From assembly GCA_017386165.1 (NCBI GenBank), contig JAFNQK010000130.1:1-33805 (forward strand): a stretch of DNA of 33,805 nt. Reading direction: 5' to 3'. Below are positions 1 through 7,482 of this stretch, in pieces. Source of the stretch: Treponema sp. (GTDB taxonomy: Bacteria > Spirochaetota > Spirochaetia > Treponematales > Treponemataceae). Position numbers and translations under genes: made by a program. The notes beneath the pieces are model-generated. The model saw only the letters and a list, made by a program, of their open reading frames with translations, made no database searches and was not told where the DNA came from. Each line of letters starts with the position of its first letter. The first letter of the stretch is position 1.

Positions 1-878
1 ACTACATTCATAACGTCGTTCATAAGCTTTACAAGGTCATAATTTACAGGAACAATCTCCATCTTGCCTGACTCAATTTTAGAAAAATCTAGAATGTCGT
101 TTATAATTCCAACAAGATTGATTCCCGAAGTTCTAATCTGTCTGAGAATATTTTTCTGGCTGTCAGTTACATCAAAATCAAGGGCAAGTTCACTCATTCC
201 CACGATAGCGTTCATCGGAGTTCTGATTTCGTGACTCATATTAGCAAGAAACATGGACTTTTTGTTTTCTCGCTCAATTGTTTCTATTAAATAACGCTCC
301 TTGATATACGCTACTGCCGTAGACATGAGCATAAAGACAATCACATAGGACCAGTAAGGTTCATAACTGGTGCTGAGATTAAAAAGCTTTATGAGAATAA
401 AGGCGACGATAAAACACAGCGCATCGATAAAAATTGTCAGCATACTGTTTATGTACAGAATTGCCGAAGTCAAAACCACCATGATAAAAAAGAAGGTAAA
501 GTCCGTTTCACCATAAACCCGGACAGTTACCATGACGGCACAAAAGGCACAGAAAGTCAGCAAAAGCCCGTAAATCCGCACCAGACTGTAGTATAAGTTT
601 ATTCTTAAACCAGCCTTAATTTTTTTATATGCAATAATTGAATACAAAAATATTGAAATCGAAGAAACTACGTAAAGCGCATCCAAAATGACAAACAGGA
701 GATAAGCATTTGCACTAAAATCCCCTAAACAAAACTGCCATTTAGCCCTTGCCGGATCCATGAGTTTTATAAAATCCCTGAAAAATTCAGAAGAAAGATA
801 AACTGCAAGTGCTGGCGCAAATAATAAGACACGCTTAATATTTGCAAGGTTCGCCATTTTCTTATAATTTCTATCCAT
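1..878 (-). CDS. Membrane sensor histidine kinase, 3'-truncated by window edge
   Basis: The open frame starts at ATG 878 and runs off the left edge after 292 codons, so only the sensor and the start of the kinase core are visible. The N-terminal ~195 residues hold about five or six hydrophobic segments separated by short loops, a multi-TM sensor with no large periplasmic domain. A HisKA H-box follows ([15 protein letters not shown]), with the phospho-accepting His at about residue 216, then an [13 protein letters not shown] stretch typical of the second dimerisation helix. The ATPase domain, and any receiver domains, lie outside the window. The start lies 3 bases after the stop of the upstream response regulator and has no Shine-Dalgarno site of its own, so it is probably translated by coupling. 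It is likely the partner kinase of that regulator. The sensed signal is unknown. Confidence 0.9.
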   Translation of the reverse strand, partial: MDRNYKKMANLANIKRVLLFAPALAVYLSSEFFRDFIKLMDPARAKWQFCLGDFSANAYLLFVILDALYVVSSISIFLYSIIAYKKIKAGLRINLYYSLVRIYGLLLTFCAFCAVMVTVRVYGETDFTFFFIMVVLTSAILYINSMLTIFIDALCFIVAFILIKLFNLSTSYEPYWSYVIVFMLMSTAVAYIKERYLIETIERENKKSMFLANMSHEIRTPMNAIVGMSELALDFDVTDSQKNILRQIRTSGINLVGIINDILDFSKIESGKMEIVPVNYDLVKLMNDVMNV

Positions 879-881
879 AGG

Positions 882-1643
882 CTATCTAGAAAAAATCATA
901 TTTATTTTAGACAAAAAATCCACACGGTCTGTATTTTTAAGAATATATCCCTGAGGTTTGAGTCTTAAGGCTTCTTTTACCTTATCAACATCACTGACTC
1001 CGGTTAAGAACATGACAGGAATCTCATCATATTCTTTTTCGCTTCTGATCATTTCAAGAGTCTGAACCCCGTTGCAAACTGGCATTTCATAATCCAAAAG
1101 AATCAAATCCGGCTTAACCTTTCCGAGAAAAGAAATACAAGCTGCACCGCTCTTTGCAACAGAAACCTGATAAAAGTTTTTTAACCAGTTCATCATGTTT
1201 CTAAGGCAGACTGGATCATCATCAACTAAAAGAATATGTCTCTTATGTTCGTGACGAGCATCATCAAAACTCTTGAGGCCAGTATACTGCTCAACAATAA
1301 ATTCAAAATATTCCTGAAATTTTGTAATCGGAACAGGAACTTCTATACAGTGAACATAATCCTTATCAAGCATATCACTATAGGCAGACAAACCGTGGTG
1401 AGAGCCTAAAAGACAAAAGTGAATATTTTTTATGTACATCAATATTCTTCTTAATTCAACTGTGGCAGGAGAAGAAATATCTTCAATAAAAAGAACAATC
1501 ATTCTAATCCCATTGTTCTGACAGATATATTCAACTTCTTTTGAATCAAAAGGACTCTCAGTTGCTTCATAGCGATTATTAATAAACTCATAAATCGCCG
1601 GTTCAAAATTACTATCTTCGCGTACAATAAGAATATCTTTCAT
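882..1643 (-). CDS. Response regulator with degenerate N-terminal and intact C-terminal receiver domain
   Basis: About 253 residues. The C-terminal ~115 residues form a receiver domain: acidic pair in LLVDDDP (D141/D142), phospho-acceptor D184 in LLLDYEMP, T214 in FLTGVS and K236 in YILKN. The first ~125 residues also look like a receiver-type alpha/beta fold (KDILIVRED, then MIVLFIEDIS) but lack a convincing phosphorylation site. I see no DNA-binding output domain, so this is probably a phosphotransfer or protein-interaction regulator. An in-frame ATG at 1652 lies inside a perfect TATAAT box, so I place the start at ATG 1643, seven bases beyond that box. The gene precedes a sensor kinase by 3 bases and is divergent from trxB. 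Confidence 0.85.
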   Translation of the reverse strand: MKDILIVREDSNFEPAIYEFINNRYEATESPFDSKEVEYICQNNGIRMIVLFIEDISSPATVELRRILMYIKNIHFCLLGSHHGLSAYSDMLDKDYVHCIEVPVPITKFQEYFEFIVEQYTGLKSFDDARHEHKRHILLVDDDPVCLRNMMNWLKNFYQVSVAKSGAACISFLGKVKPDLILLDYEMPVCNGVQTLEMIRSEKEYDEIPVMFLTGVSDVDKVKEALRLKPQGYILKNTDRVDFLSKINMIFSR

Positions 1644-1660
1644 AACAAACATTATAACAG
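1643..1660 (-). promoter_or_regulatory. Extended -10 promoter of the response regulator, leaderless
   Basis: On the minus strand TGtTATAAT (TATAAT at 1656-1651) is an extended -10 element. It ends 7 bases before ATG 1643, so transcription should start at or next to the start codon. No good -35 hexamer is visible, which fits an extended -10 promoter. It sits back to back with the trxB promoter. Confidence 0.6.
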
Positions 1661-1670
1661 AGTTTTAGAT

Positions 1671-1698
1671 TTGACGAAACTTTAAAACATTGTATGAT
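1671..1698 (+). promoter_or_regulatory. Sigma-70 promoter of trxB, leaderless
   Basis: TTGACG (1671-1676), a 16-base spacer and TATGAT (1693-1698). Six bases separate the -10 box from ATG 1705, so the predicted transcription start coincides with the start codon. No Shine-Dalgarno site is present. Confidence 0.65.
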
Positions 1699-1704
1699 TT
1701 GAAT

Positions 1705-2637
1705 ATGACCAAAAGCGATGTAATAATAATCGGAGCAGGAGCCGCAGGATTAAGTGCCGGACTCTACGCCTCAAGAAGCGGAATCGATGCCATAATAATA
1801 GACCAGTCACAAATCGGCGGACAAATCGCCCAGATAGATTCCCTGGAAAATTATCCAGGATTTTTTCCCGCACAGGACGGCGTGTCGTTCATAGAACAGC
1901 TTAAAGAACAGGCCATGTACTTTGGAACAAAAATCATCAAAGACACAGTCATCTCCATCGATAAAAAAAATCAGGACTTCATCGTAAAAGCAACAAAAGA
2001 TACATACAATTCAAAAGCTTTGATTTATGCAACAGGGGCAACCCACAATCATCTAAATATTCCAGGGGAGAAAGAGTTTTTTGCCCGAGGCGTATCCTAC
2101 TGCGCAATCTGCGACGGCCCATTCTTTAAAGATAGGGAAATCTGCGTAGTCGGAGGCGGTGACAGTGCCGCCAGCGAAGCCCTTTACCTTTCTAAAATCG
2201 CGAAAAAAGTAAACCTCATACACAGAAGAAACAAGCTCAAATGCCAGAAAACACTGACAGAGAGGATCAAGAACACACCAAATATCGAATTATATCTCAA
2301 CACCACGGTTGAACAGATTTTGGGCGATAAGACAGTCACTTCAATACAGGCAAAACAGACTAACGGCACCACACAGGATACTCTAAACCTCCCCTGCTCC
2401 GCCGTATTCATTTTTGTAGGAATGTCTCCTCAGGTATCTTTGCTGGACACTCTTCCCAAGGATGAGGGTGGCTATCTCATAACAAATGAAAAAATGCAGA
2501 CAGCAATTCCGGGGCTTTTTATTGCCGGAGATGTAAGAAGCAAGCCCCTCAGACAGATTATCACAGCCACTAGTGACGGCTCAATTGCAGGCTTTTTTGC
2601 CGCTGAATACATTAACGAATTAGGAACCAAATCGTAA
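1705..2637 (+). CDS. trxB: Thioredoxin-disulfide reductase
   Basis: FAD enzyme that passes electrons from NADPH to thioredoxin in the cytoplasm. The product is 310 residues, normal for the low-molecular-weight bacterial family. Visible motifs are the FAD dinucleotide fold IIGAGAAGLSAG (residues 8-19), the redox pair C133-A-I-C136 in SYCAICDGPFF, the NADPH fold VVGGGDSAASEA with the following HRR, and the C-terminal FAD contact GLFIAGDVR. A TTG codon at 1690 would add five residues, but it lies at the edge of the -10 box, so ATG 1705 is chosen. The gene is monocistronic: it has its own promoter and a small terminator-like hairpin behind it. No thioredoxin gene is nearby. Likely roles are disulfide reduction and oxidative stress defence. 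Confidence 0.96.
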   Translation: MTKSDVIIIGAGAAGLSAGLYASRSGIDAIIIDQSQIGGQIAQIDSLENYPGFFPAQDGVSFIEQLKEQAMYFGTKIIKDTVISIDKKNQDFIVKATKDTYNSKALIYATGATHNHLNIPGEKEFFARGVSYCAICDGPFFKDREICVVGGGDSAASEALYLSKIAKKVNLIHRRNKLKCQKTLTERIKNTPNIELYLNTTVEQILGDKTVTSIQAKQTNGTTQDTLNLPCSAVFIFVGMSPQVSLLDTLPKDEGGYLITNEKMQTAIPGLFIAGDVRSKPLRQIITATSDGSIAGFFAAEYINELGTKS

Positions 2638-2646
2638 TATTTTATT

Positions 2647-2664
2647 AGTGAAATTCACTTTTTT
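2647..2664 (+). terminator. Short intrinsic terminator after trxB
   Basis: AGTGA (2647-2651), loop AAT, TCACT (2655-2659), with a run of six T ending at 2664. The stem is short and AT-rich, so strength is uncertain. It overlaps the upstream part of the next promoter. Confidence 0.45.
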
Positions 2665-2665
2665 C

Positions 2666-2680
2666 TGATATAATATTTCC
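2666..2680 (+). promoter_or_regulatory. Extended -10 promoter of the SpoIIE phosphatase operon, leaderless
   Basis: TGaTATAAT (TATAAT at 2669-2674) is a perfect extended -10 box. Exactly six bases (ATTTCC) separate it from GTG 2681, so the predicted transcript begins on the GTG itself. No Shine-Dalgarno site and no good -35 box are seen. Confidence 0.65.
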
Positions 2681-4819
2681 GTGCAAAATGCCCGAATCAC
2701 ATCATCTAAATTTTCTCTCTTTGCTCGATTTTTGCTTCTTCTGGGAGTGATTTTTTTTACTTCCTGCAAGACCAAACCTAGTCCAGAAGAACGCATTGAT
2801 TTTCGAGATTCTTTTTACTGGGCATTGTGTGAAAAAGACAGCACCTACGACGATTTTCTTGCAAACCGGGACAAGTTTGTTCACCTTGATGAATTAAGAG
2901 GAAACAACCTTTCTAACTTAGAACAAGTGGGTACCCAGGGCAAGTTTATCTGGATTACCTTTGATTTTACAGTTCCAGAAAACCTAAAGAATCAGGACCT
3001 CTCCCTTGTAATTCCATTTTTAAAATTTTCCGACGAGGTTTTCTTAAACGGATTCTTTATCGGAGGTTACGGTACCTATGAACCGGAGACCAGCCCCTGG
3101 TTCCAGAGTCAGGACTTCTGGATTGCCCAGAACATGATAAAAGAAGGAACCAATACAATTCTCATAAAGGTATGGGTACACGGAAAGTGCCGTATTTCAA
3201 CAGAAACCTTTATCGGTCCCCGTATCCAGTCAGAAAACTATTCAAAGCTTGTAACCTTCCTTCACTCCCGCATCTACATTTTCTTTGTAGGCGGAATGTT
3301 TGCAGCATTTCTTTTGTATTTTTTTCTGTTTTTCAGAAGCCGCCGCCGCTCTCCTCAGCATTTAAGCTTTGCCATTCTCAACTTTTTTACAATTCTTTTT
3401 ATGGCAGCTTTTTATGCTCCGGACTTTCCGTTCTACACCAGTCATCACATGTCAAATCTTACCTACATGAAAATAAGTCTCTGTATCGGTGCCTACGGAG
3501 TTTTCTATTTTATTTCTTCGTTCATTCTTAACTATTTTGATCATCCGACTCCACCGGCTGTCAAAACCTTTAATCTTGTAGTCGTTACCTTCCAGATTCT
3601 TTTGACTCTGGGAGTTACAAATTACAACACTCTCATGAAGATCTGTCCTCTGATGCTCACTTTGATTTTTATTGAAATGGGCTACAGTGTTTTTATTTTC
3701 TTTAAGTATCTGTTTACAAAACCTAAAAGAAGTCAGGCCATTACCTTAATCAGAGGTTTTGCCCCTGTTCTTATTGCAATAGCAATCGATATCATTATCC
3801 GCCTTATCTGGAAAGAAAGAATCTTTATGTACTACTCAATGATTGGATGGCAGCTTTCTATCATTTACTTCTTAGTGCTCCTTACAAAGGAATTTTACCA
3901 TCTTTTCTATCAGGTAGAAGTCTTAAACACCGACCTCGAACAACAGGTTTTAATCAAAACCCACAAGCTGTCTCAGGCAAATATTGAACTTGAAAATATT
4001 ATCCGCAAGGCAAACGAAGACCTTGCCATGGCAGCTATTGTTCAAAAAAAATTCTTTCCATTCCCTAAACGAAATTTTAAGGGCTGGGACATGTACATCT
4101 ACTACAAACCCCTTGCAGAAGTTTCCGGCGACCTTTATGACTACTACTCTGTAAACGAAAAATTAAACGGGATCAGCCTTTTTGATGTTTCCGGTCACGG
4201 TATTGCTTCCAGCTTGATTACAATGCTTGCAAAGGATATTATCAACAACCTTTTTGACGAAGCAACCGACAAGGGTGAATCTGTAAGCGAAACTCTGGAA
4301 AAGTTTAACGAAGCCCTCAATGTAGCAAAGGGCGATGTTGATAATTACCTCACAGGCCTTCTGTTCCGCTTTGGACAGTTTGATTCCAAAGAACGATGTA
4401 ATATTGAACTTTCTAACGCAGGACATCCATACCCTATTCTCTACGATTCAAAAACAAAGCAAACAATGCAGTTAAAACCATACGACCTTGAAAAACAGTA
4501 TGGTTCCATCGGAATCAAAGGCCTTGAAGTTTCTTTCCAGCAGACAGAATTTACAATGCAGCCGGAGGACATTCTGGTTTGTTTCACAGACGGTATTCTC
4601 GAAGCAACCAACCCTCAGAACGAACAGTTCCAATCAGAAAGAATTGAGAAAATCATCCGGGACAATGCAAACCTCACTTCAAAGGAATTAATCGAAGTTC
4701 TTGTCAAAGAACTGGAAACCTTTAGAAACGGCAAACCCCTGGAAGACGACATCACCATCATTGTCCTAAAACGAGATAACTCATTAAACTATATAGAAGA
4801 ACTTTATGACACAAATTAA
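2681..4819 (+). CDS. Lipoprotein-type 7TM receptor with SpoIIE/PP2C serine phosphatase domain (RsbU-like)
   Basis: 712 residues, GTG start. The N-terminus is a lipoprotein signal peptide with lipobox FTSC (C29). Residues ~35-185 are an extracytoplasmic beta-rich domain (VFLNGFFIGGYG, IKVWVHGK) like the ligand-binding domains of 7TM-DISM receptors. About seven hydrophobic segments span ~195-403, then a coiled coil (~410-450). The C-terminal ~245 residues are a PP2C-type SpoIIE phosphatase with metal-binding acids at D484 (VSGDLYDYY), D502 (FDVSGHGIASS), D637 (CFTDGILEAT) and D689/D690 (LEDDITIIV). By family, such enzymes dephosphorylate STAS anti-anti-sigma proteins. No partner kinase or sigma factor is adjacent; a STAS-containing regulator lies at 16800. 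It heads an operon with lemA (30 bases downstream). Confidence 0.9.
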   Translation: MQNARITSSKFSLFARFLLLLGVIFFTSCKTKPSPEERIDFRDSFYWALCEKDSTYDDFLANRDKFVHLDELRGNNLSNLEQVGTQGKFIWITFDFTVPENLKNQDLSLVIPFLKFSDEVFLNGFFIGGYGTYEPETSPWFQSQDFWIAQNMIKEGTNTILIKVWVHGKCRISTETFIGPRIQSENYSKLVTFLHSRIYIFFVGGMFAAFLLYFFLFFRSRRRSPQHLSFAILNFFTILFMAAFYAPDFPFYTSHHMSNLTYMKISLCIGAYGVFYFISSFILNYFDHPTPPAVKTFNLVVVTFQILLTLGVTNYNTLMKICPLMLTLIFIEMGYSVFIFFKYLFTKPKRSQAITLIRGFAPVLIAIAIDIIIRLIWKERIFMYYSMIGWQLSIIYFLVLLTKEFYHLFYQVEVLNTDLEQQVLIKTHKLSQANIELENIIRKANEDLAMAAIVQKKFFPFPKRNFKGWDMYIYYKPLAEVSGDLYDYYSVNEKLNGISLFDVSGHGIASSLITMLAKDIINNLFDEATDKGESVSETLEKFNEALNVAKGDVDNYLTGLLFRFGQFDSKERCNIELSNAGHPYPILYDSKTKQTMQLKPYDLEKQYGSIGIKGLEVSFQQTEFTMQPEDILVCFTDGILEATNPQNEQFQSERIEKIIRDNANLTSKELIEVLVKELETFRNGKPLEDDITIIVLKRDNSLNYIEELYDTN

Positions 4820-4849
4820 AGGAAAATATATAAAAACACGGAGGACCGT

Positions 4850-5401
4850 ATGATAACTGCTATTATTATTGCTGCTGTAGTTGTTTTACTCGTGGGATGG
4901 GCTATTGCAACCTATAACTCACTTGTAACACAGAGAAACAACTGCAAAGAAGCATTCAGCACAATGGATGTTTACCTTAAAAAGAGATTTGATTTAATTC
5001 CAAATCTCGTTGCCACAGTTAAAGGCTATGCCAAGCACGAAAGCGAAACCCTCGAAAAAGTAATCGCTGCCCGCAACTCTGGAATGCATACAACAAATGC
5101 AGAAAAGCTCGAAGATGAAAAGGCAATCACAGGTGCCGTTCGCCAGATTTTTGCTTTGTCAGAAAGCTACCCTGAACTCAAGGCAAACACAAACTTTCAG
5201 GATTTGCAGTCACAGCTCAAATCCATCGAAGAAGATATTGCCAACAGCCGCAAATACTACAACGGTGTCGTTAAAATCTATAACACCAAGATTCAGACAA
5301 TTCCGACAAATATTATTGCCAAATTTGGACACTTTGAAGAACAGGCTATGTTCCAGGTGGACGATGCTTCTGAACGCAAAAATGTTAAGGTTGAATTCTA
5401 G
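4850..5401 (+). CDS. lemA: LemA family protein
   Basis: 183 residues, the usual LemA length. One N-terminal membrane helix (residues 2-22, IIIAAVVVLLVGWAI) is followed by a helical extracytoplasmic-type domain with the family signature YNSLVTQRNN, KKRFDLIPNLVATVKGYAKHE and the C-terminal NTKIQTIPTNIIAKFGHF. The start is fixed by a strong GGAGG six bases upstream of ATG 4850. The gene stands 30 bases behind the SpoIIE phosphatase and 3 bases before a DUF2207 protein. The LemA/DUF2207 pairing recurs in many bacteria and suggests the two act together at the membrane. Biochemical function is not established. Confidence 0.95.
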   Translation: MITAIIIAAVVVLLVGWAIATYNSLVTQRNNCKEAFSTMDVYLKKRFDLIPNLVATVKGYAKHESETLEKVIAARNSGMHTTNAEKLEDEKAITGAVRQIFALSESYPELKANTNFQDLQSQLKSIEEDIANSRKYYNGVVKIYNTKIQTIPTNIIAKFGHFEEQAMFQVDDASERKNVKVEF

Positions 5402-5404
5402 AAT

Positions 5405-7294
5405 ATGTTTATGAACATAAAACACAAAGGGACTGCAATTTTATTTGCGGTCCTTTTCAATATAACAGCATTCAGTCAGAATTTTTCGATTACTGACTAT
5501 TTATTACAAGGCTCCCTCTCAAAAGATAACGTAATGAATGTCACAGAAACAATTTCTGTAGACTTTTATGAACCAAGTCACGGTCTTTACAGGGAAATTC
5601 CTTTATTCTTTGAAGCAAAAAGAACTGTAAACGGCAAGGAAAAACTTGTTTACTACAAAACTCAAGTCAAAAACATCGATACTTATGATGAAAATGTCTC
5701 CATTGACAGTTCAAGCGACTATCTCACAATGAAGCTGGGACGGGCAGACACAGTTTTTACAGGAAACAAAACCTACAAAATCAGCTACCAGGTTATAATT
5801 CCTGATGACAGAATAAAAGAAGATGATTTTATTTTTTATTCTGTTCTTGGACCGGACTGGAAATGCTCAATTCAGAACTTCAACTTTGAATTAAACCTGG
5901 AAAAGCCACTTTCAAAAGGTACAAAAGTCATTCTATACAGTGGCTCTCTCGGAAAAGAAATAAACACCCTGGATGTGGCTTACAGTTTTGATTCCACCAG
6001 CATTAAAGGGGCAGCAAAAAATATCCCGCCTAAAAACGCAATTACAATTTTTGCAAATCTTCCGCAAGGTTACTTTGAAAATCCATACAAAACCCCTACA
6101 TTTTTTGCATGGCTTTTTGCTATCGCATCTGTAATCACAACTTTGACAGTTCTTTTATACGGTTTTAAAAGCCATCACAAAAAGATTGTTCAAACCGTGG
6201 AGTTCTACCCTCCAAAAGGAATCAACAGCGCCGATGTTGGCTTTATAATCGATAACAGTGCCCAGGACATCGATGTTCTTTCTCTAATTCCTCTATGGGC
6301 AGATCAGGGATACCTCACAATCGAAGAAGTAAACAATAAAAAGGGAAAACTGGATTACCTTGTACTAAACAAAGTAAAACCTTTGGAAAAAGAAGCAGGT
6401 TTTGCCGCAAATACCCTCTTTAACGCACTTTTTGAAAAAGGCGACCGCCGGGAGCTTAAGAATCTAGATAATTCCTTTATAACGAGTCTTGATGCAAGCA
6501 AATCCCTTCTCCGGGACAAGTTTACAGGTGATAAAAGACTCTACAAAGGTTCTGGAAAGGCATTGGGACTGGTATTTTTAGAAAGCATAATGTGCGGGGC
6601 TTTTATTGCAACAACAAGCCAGAATGGAATTTTTGCAAATCTTCCTCTTGGGATGTTTGCCTGCTTTATTCTTATGTTCTTTGGAACAATCAGAATGCAA
6701 TCCGTTTATTCCAAAAACTTTAAGAAAAGCCACTTAATTCCAACAATCATTTTTTCAGTAGTATTTATTGGATTTTTATCAATTATTCTTTTAATCAGCA
6801 AAGAAAGTTCAATAATTCCAGAACAGGTATTATTTGGAGTTTCATACCTTGCAGCTTTAAGCATGTTCTTCTCTGACAAACTAATACAAATGACTGATTA
6901 CAATGTAGAAATCACAGGAAAGCTTCTTGGACTAAAAGAGTTTATAAAAGTTGCAGAACTTCCAAAGCTCAAAATGCTTGTTGATGAAAATCCTGATTAT
7001 TTCTACAACATTTTGCCCTACGCAATGGTTTTTGGACTCACAGAAAAATGGACAAAACAATTTAAATCCTTAAACCTTAAAAATCCATCCTGGTACAAAA
7101 CCTCAAGTGTCACCCCATTTGATGCAATCTATCTCAACAGAACCCTTTACAACGGAATTGCAAATCCTGTATCGGCAGTAAGAGCGGCCCAGGCTGCACA
7201 AAAGGCCGCAAGCCATGCGGCAGCAGGTTCAAGTCATTCTGGAGGAGGATTCAGCGGAGGCGGTGCCGGCGGTGGCGGTGGCGGAAGCTGGTAA
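5405..7294 (+). CDS. DUF2207 membrane protein with Gly-rich C-terminus
   Basis: 629 residues. It starts with a signal peptide (hydrophobic TAILFAVLFNITAFS) and a ~200-residue extracytoplasmic DUF2207 domain (VMNVTETISVDFYEPSHGLYREIPL). A TM helix follows at ~231-253, then a cytoplasmic segment with FYPPKGINSADVGFI, a four-helix membrane block (~385-490), and a final low-complexity tail of Gly, Ser and Ala ending GGGGGGSW. This is the YciQ/DUF2207 architecture. ATG 5405 is followed by a second ATG two codons later; neither has a clear ribosome site, and the first lies 3 bases after the lemA stop, so coupling is likely. Function unknown. The Gly-rich tail resembles that of TPM-type proteins, which also associate with LemA. 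Confidence 0.9.
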   Translation: MFMNIKHKGTAILFAVLFNITAFSQNFSITDYLLQGSLSKDNVMNVTETISVDFYEPSHGLYREIPLFFEAKRTVNGKEKLVYYKTQVKNIDTYDENVSIDSSSDYLTMKLGRADTVFTGNKTYKISYQVIIPDDRIKEDDFIFYSVLGPDWKCSIQNFNFELNLEKPLSKGTKVILYSGSLGKEINTLDVAYSFDSTSIKGAAKNIPPKNAITIFANLPQGYFENPYKTPTFFAWLFAIASVITTLTVLLYGFKSHHKKIVQTVEFYPPKGINSADVGFIIDNSAQDIDVLSLIPLWADQGYLTIEEVNNKKGKLDYLVLNKVKPLEKEAGFAANTLFNALFEKGDRRELKNLDNSFITSLDASKSLLRDKFTGDKRLYKGSGKALGLVFLESIMCGAFIATTSQNGIFANLPLGMFACFILMFFGTIRMQSVYSKNFKKSHLIPTIIFSVVFIGFLSIILLISKESSIIPEQVLFGVSYLAALSMFFSDKLIQMTDYNVEITGKLLGLKEFIKVAELPKLKMLVDENPDYFYNILPYAMVFGLTEKWTKQFKSLNLKNPSWYKTSSVTPFDAIYLNRTLYNGIANPVSAVRAAQAAQKAASHAAAGSSHSGGGFSGGGAGGGGGGSW

Positions 7295-7324
7295 CCCCTC
7301 CTCCTTAACCAGGCACAAAAAAAG

Positions 7325-7455
7325 GGCTATCCAAGCAGAGGATAGCACGGTGGTTAAACCCCTAAACGGTGGTTGAGCCAGTCGAAACCACCACATACTT
7401 TGTTATGTGCATTTCGACAAGCTCAATGCCCGCATATCCCAACTATTGAATAGCC
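7325..7455. repeat. REP-like nested palindromic element in a convergent intergenic region
   Basis: This 188-base gap between convergent genes is built from nested inverted repeats. The core hairpin (7373-7426) pairs TTGAGC with GCTCAA (7421-7426), GTCGAAA (7381-7387) with TTTCGAC (7412-7418) and CACATA (7392-7397) with TATGTG (7404-7409), leaving a six-base apex. An outer GGCTAT (7325-7330) pairs with ATAGCC (7450-7455). Competing local hairpins are GCTATCC/GGATAGC (7326-7346) and GGTGGTT/AACCACC (7369-7392). I recall the TTGAGC..GTCGAAACCACC word as part of dispersed palindromic repeats in several bacterial genomes, but I cannot check copy number. No T-run follows the hairpins, so it is not a classical terminator. 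Confidence 0.7.
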
Positions 7456-7482
7456 TTTCCCATCTTTTTTTTAGCTGTATCT

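Noticed and set aside
1690-1704. TTG 1690 as start of trxB
   Set aside because: It would lie next to the -10 box and upstream of the predicted transcript start, and adds residues not expected in the family.
7326-7346. GCTATCC/GGATAGC hairpin as rho-independent terminator of the DUF2207 operon
   Set aside because: It is not followed by a T-run. It is better described as part of the nested palindromic element.
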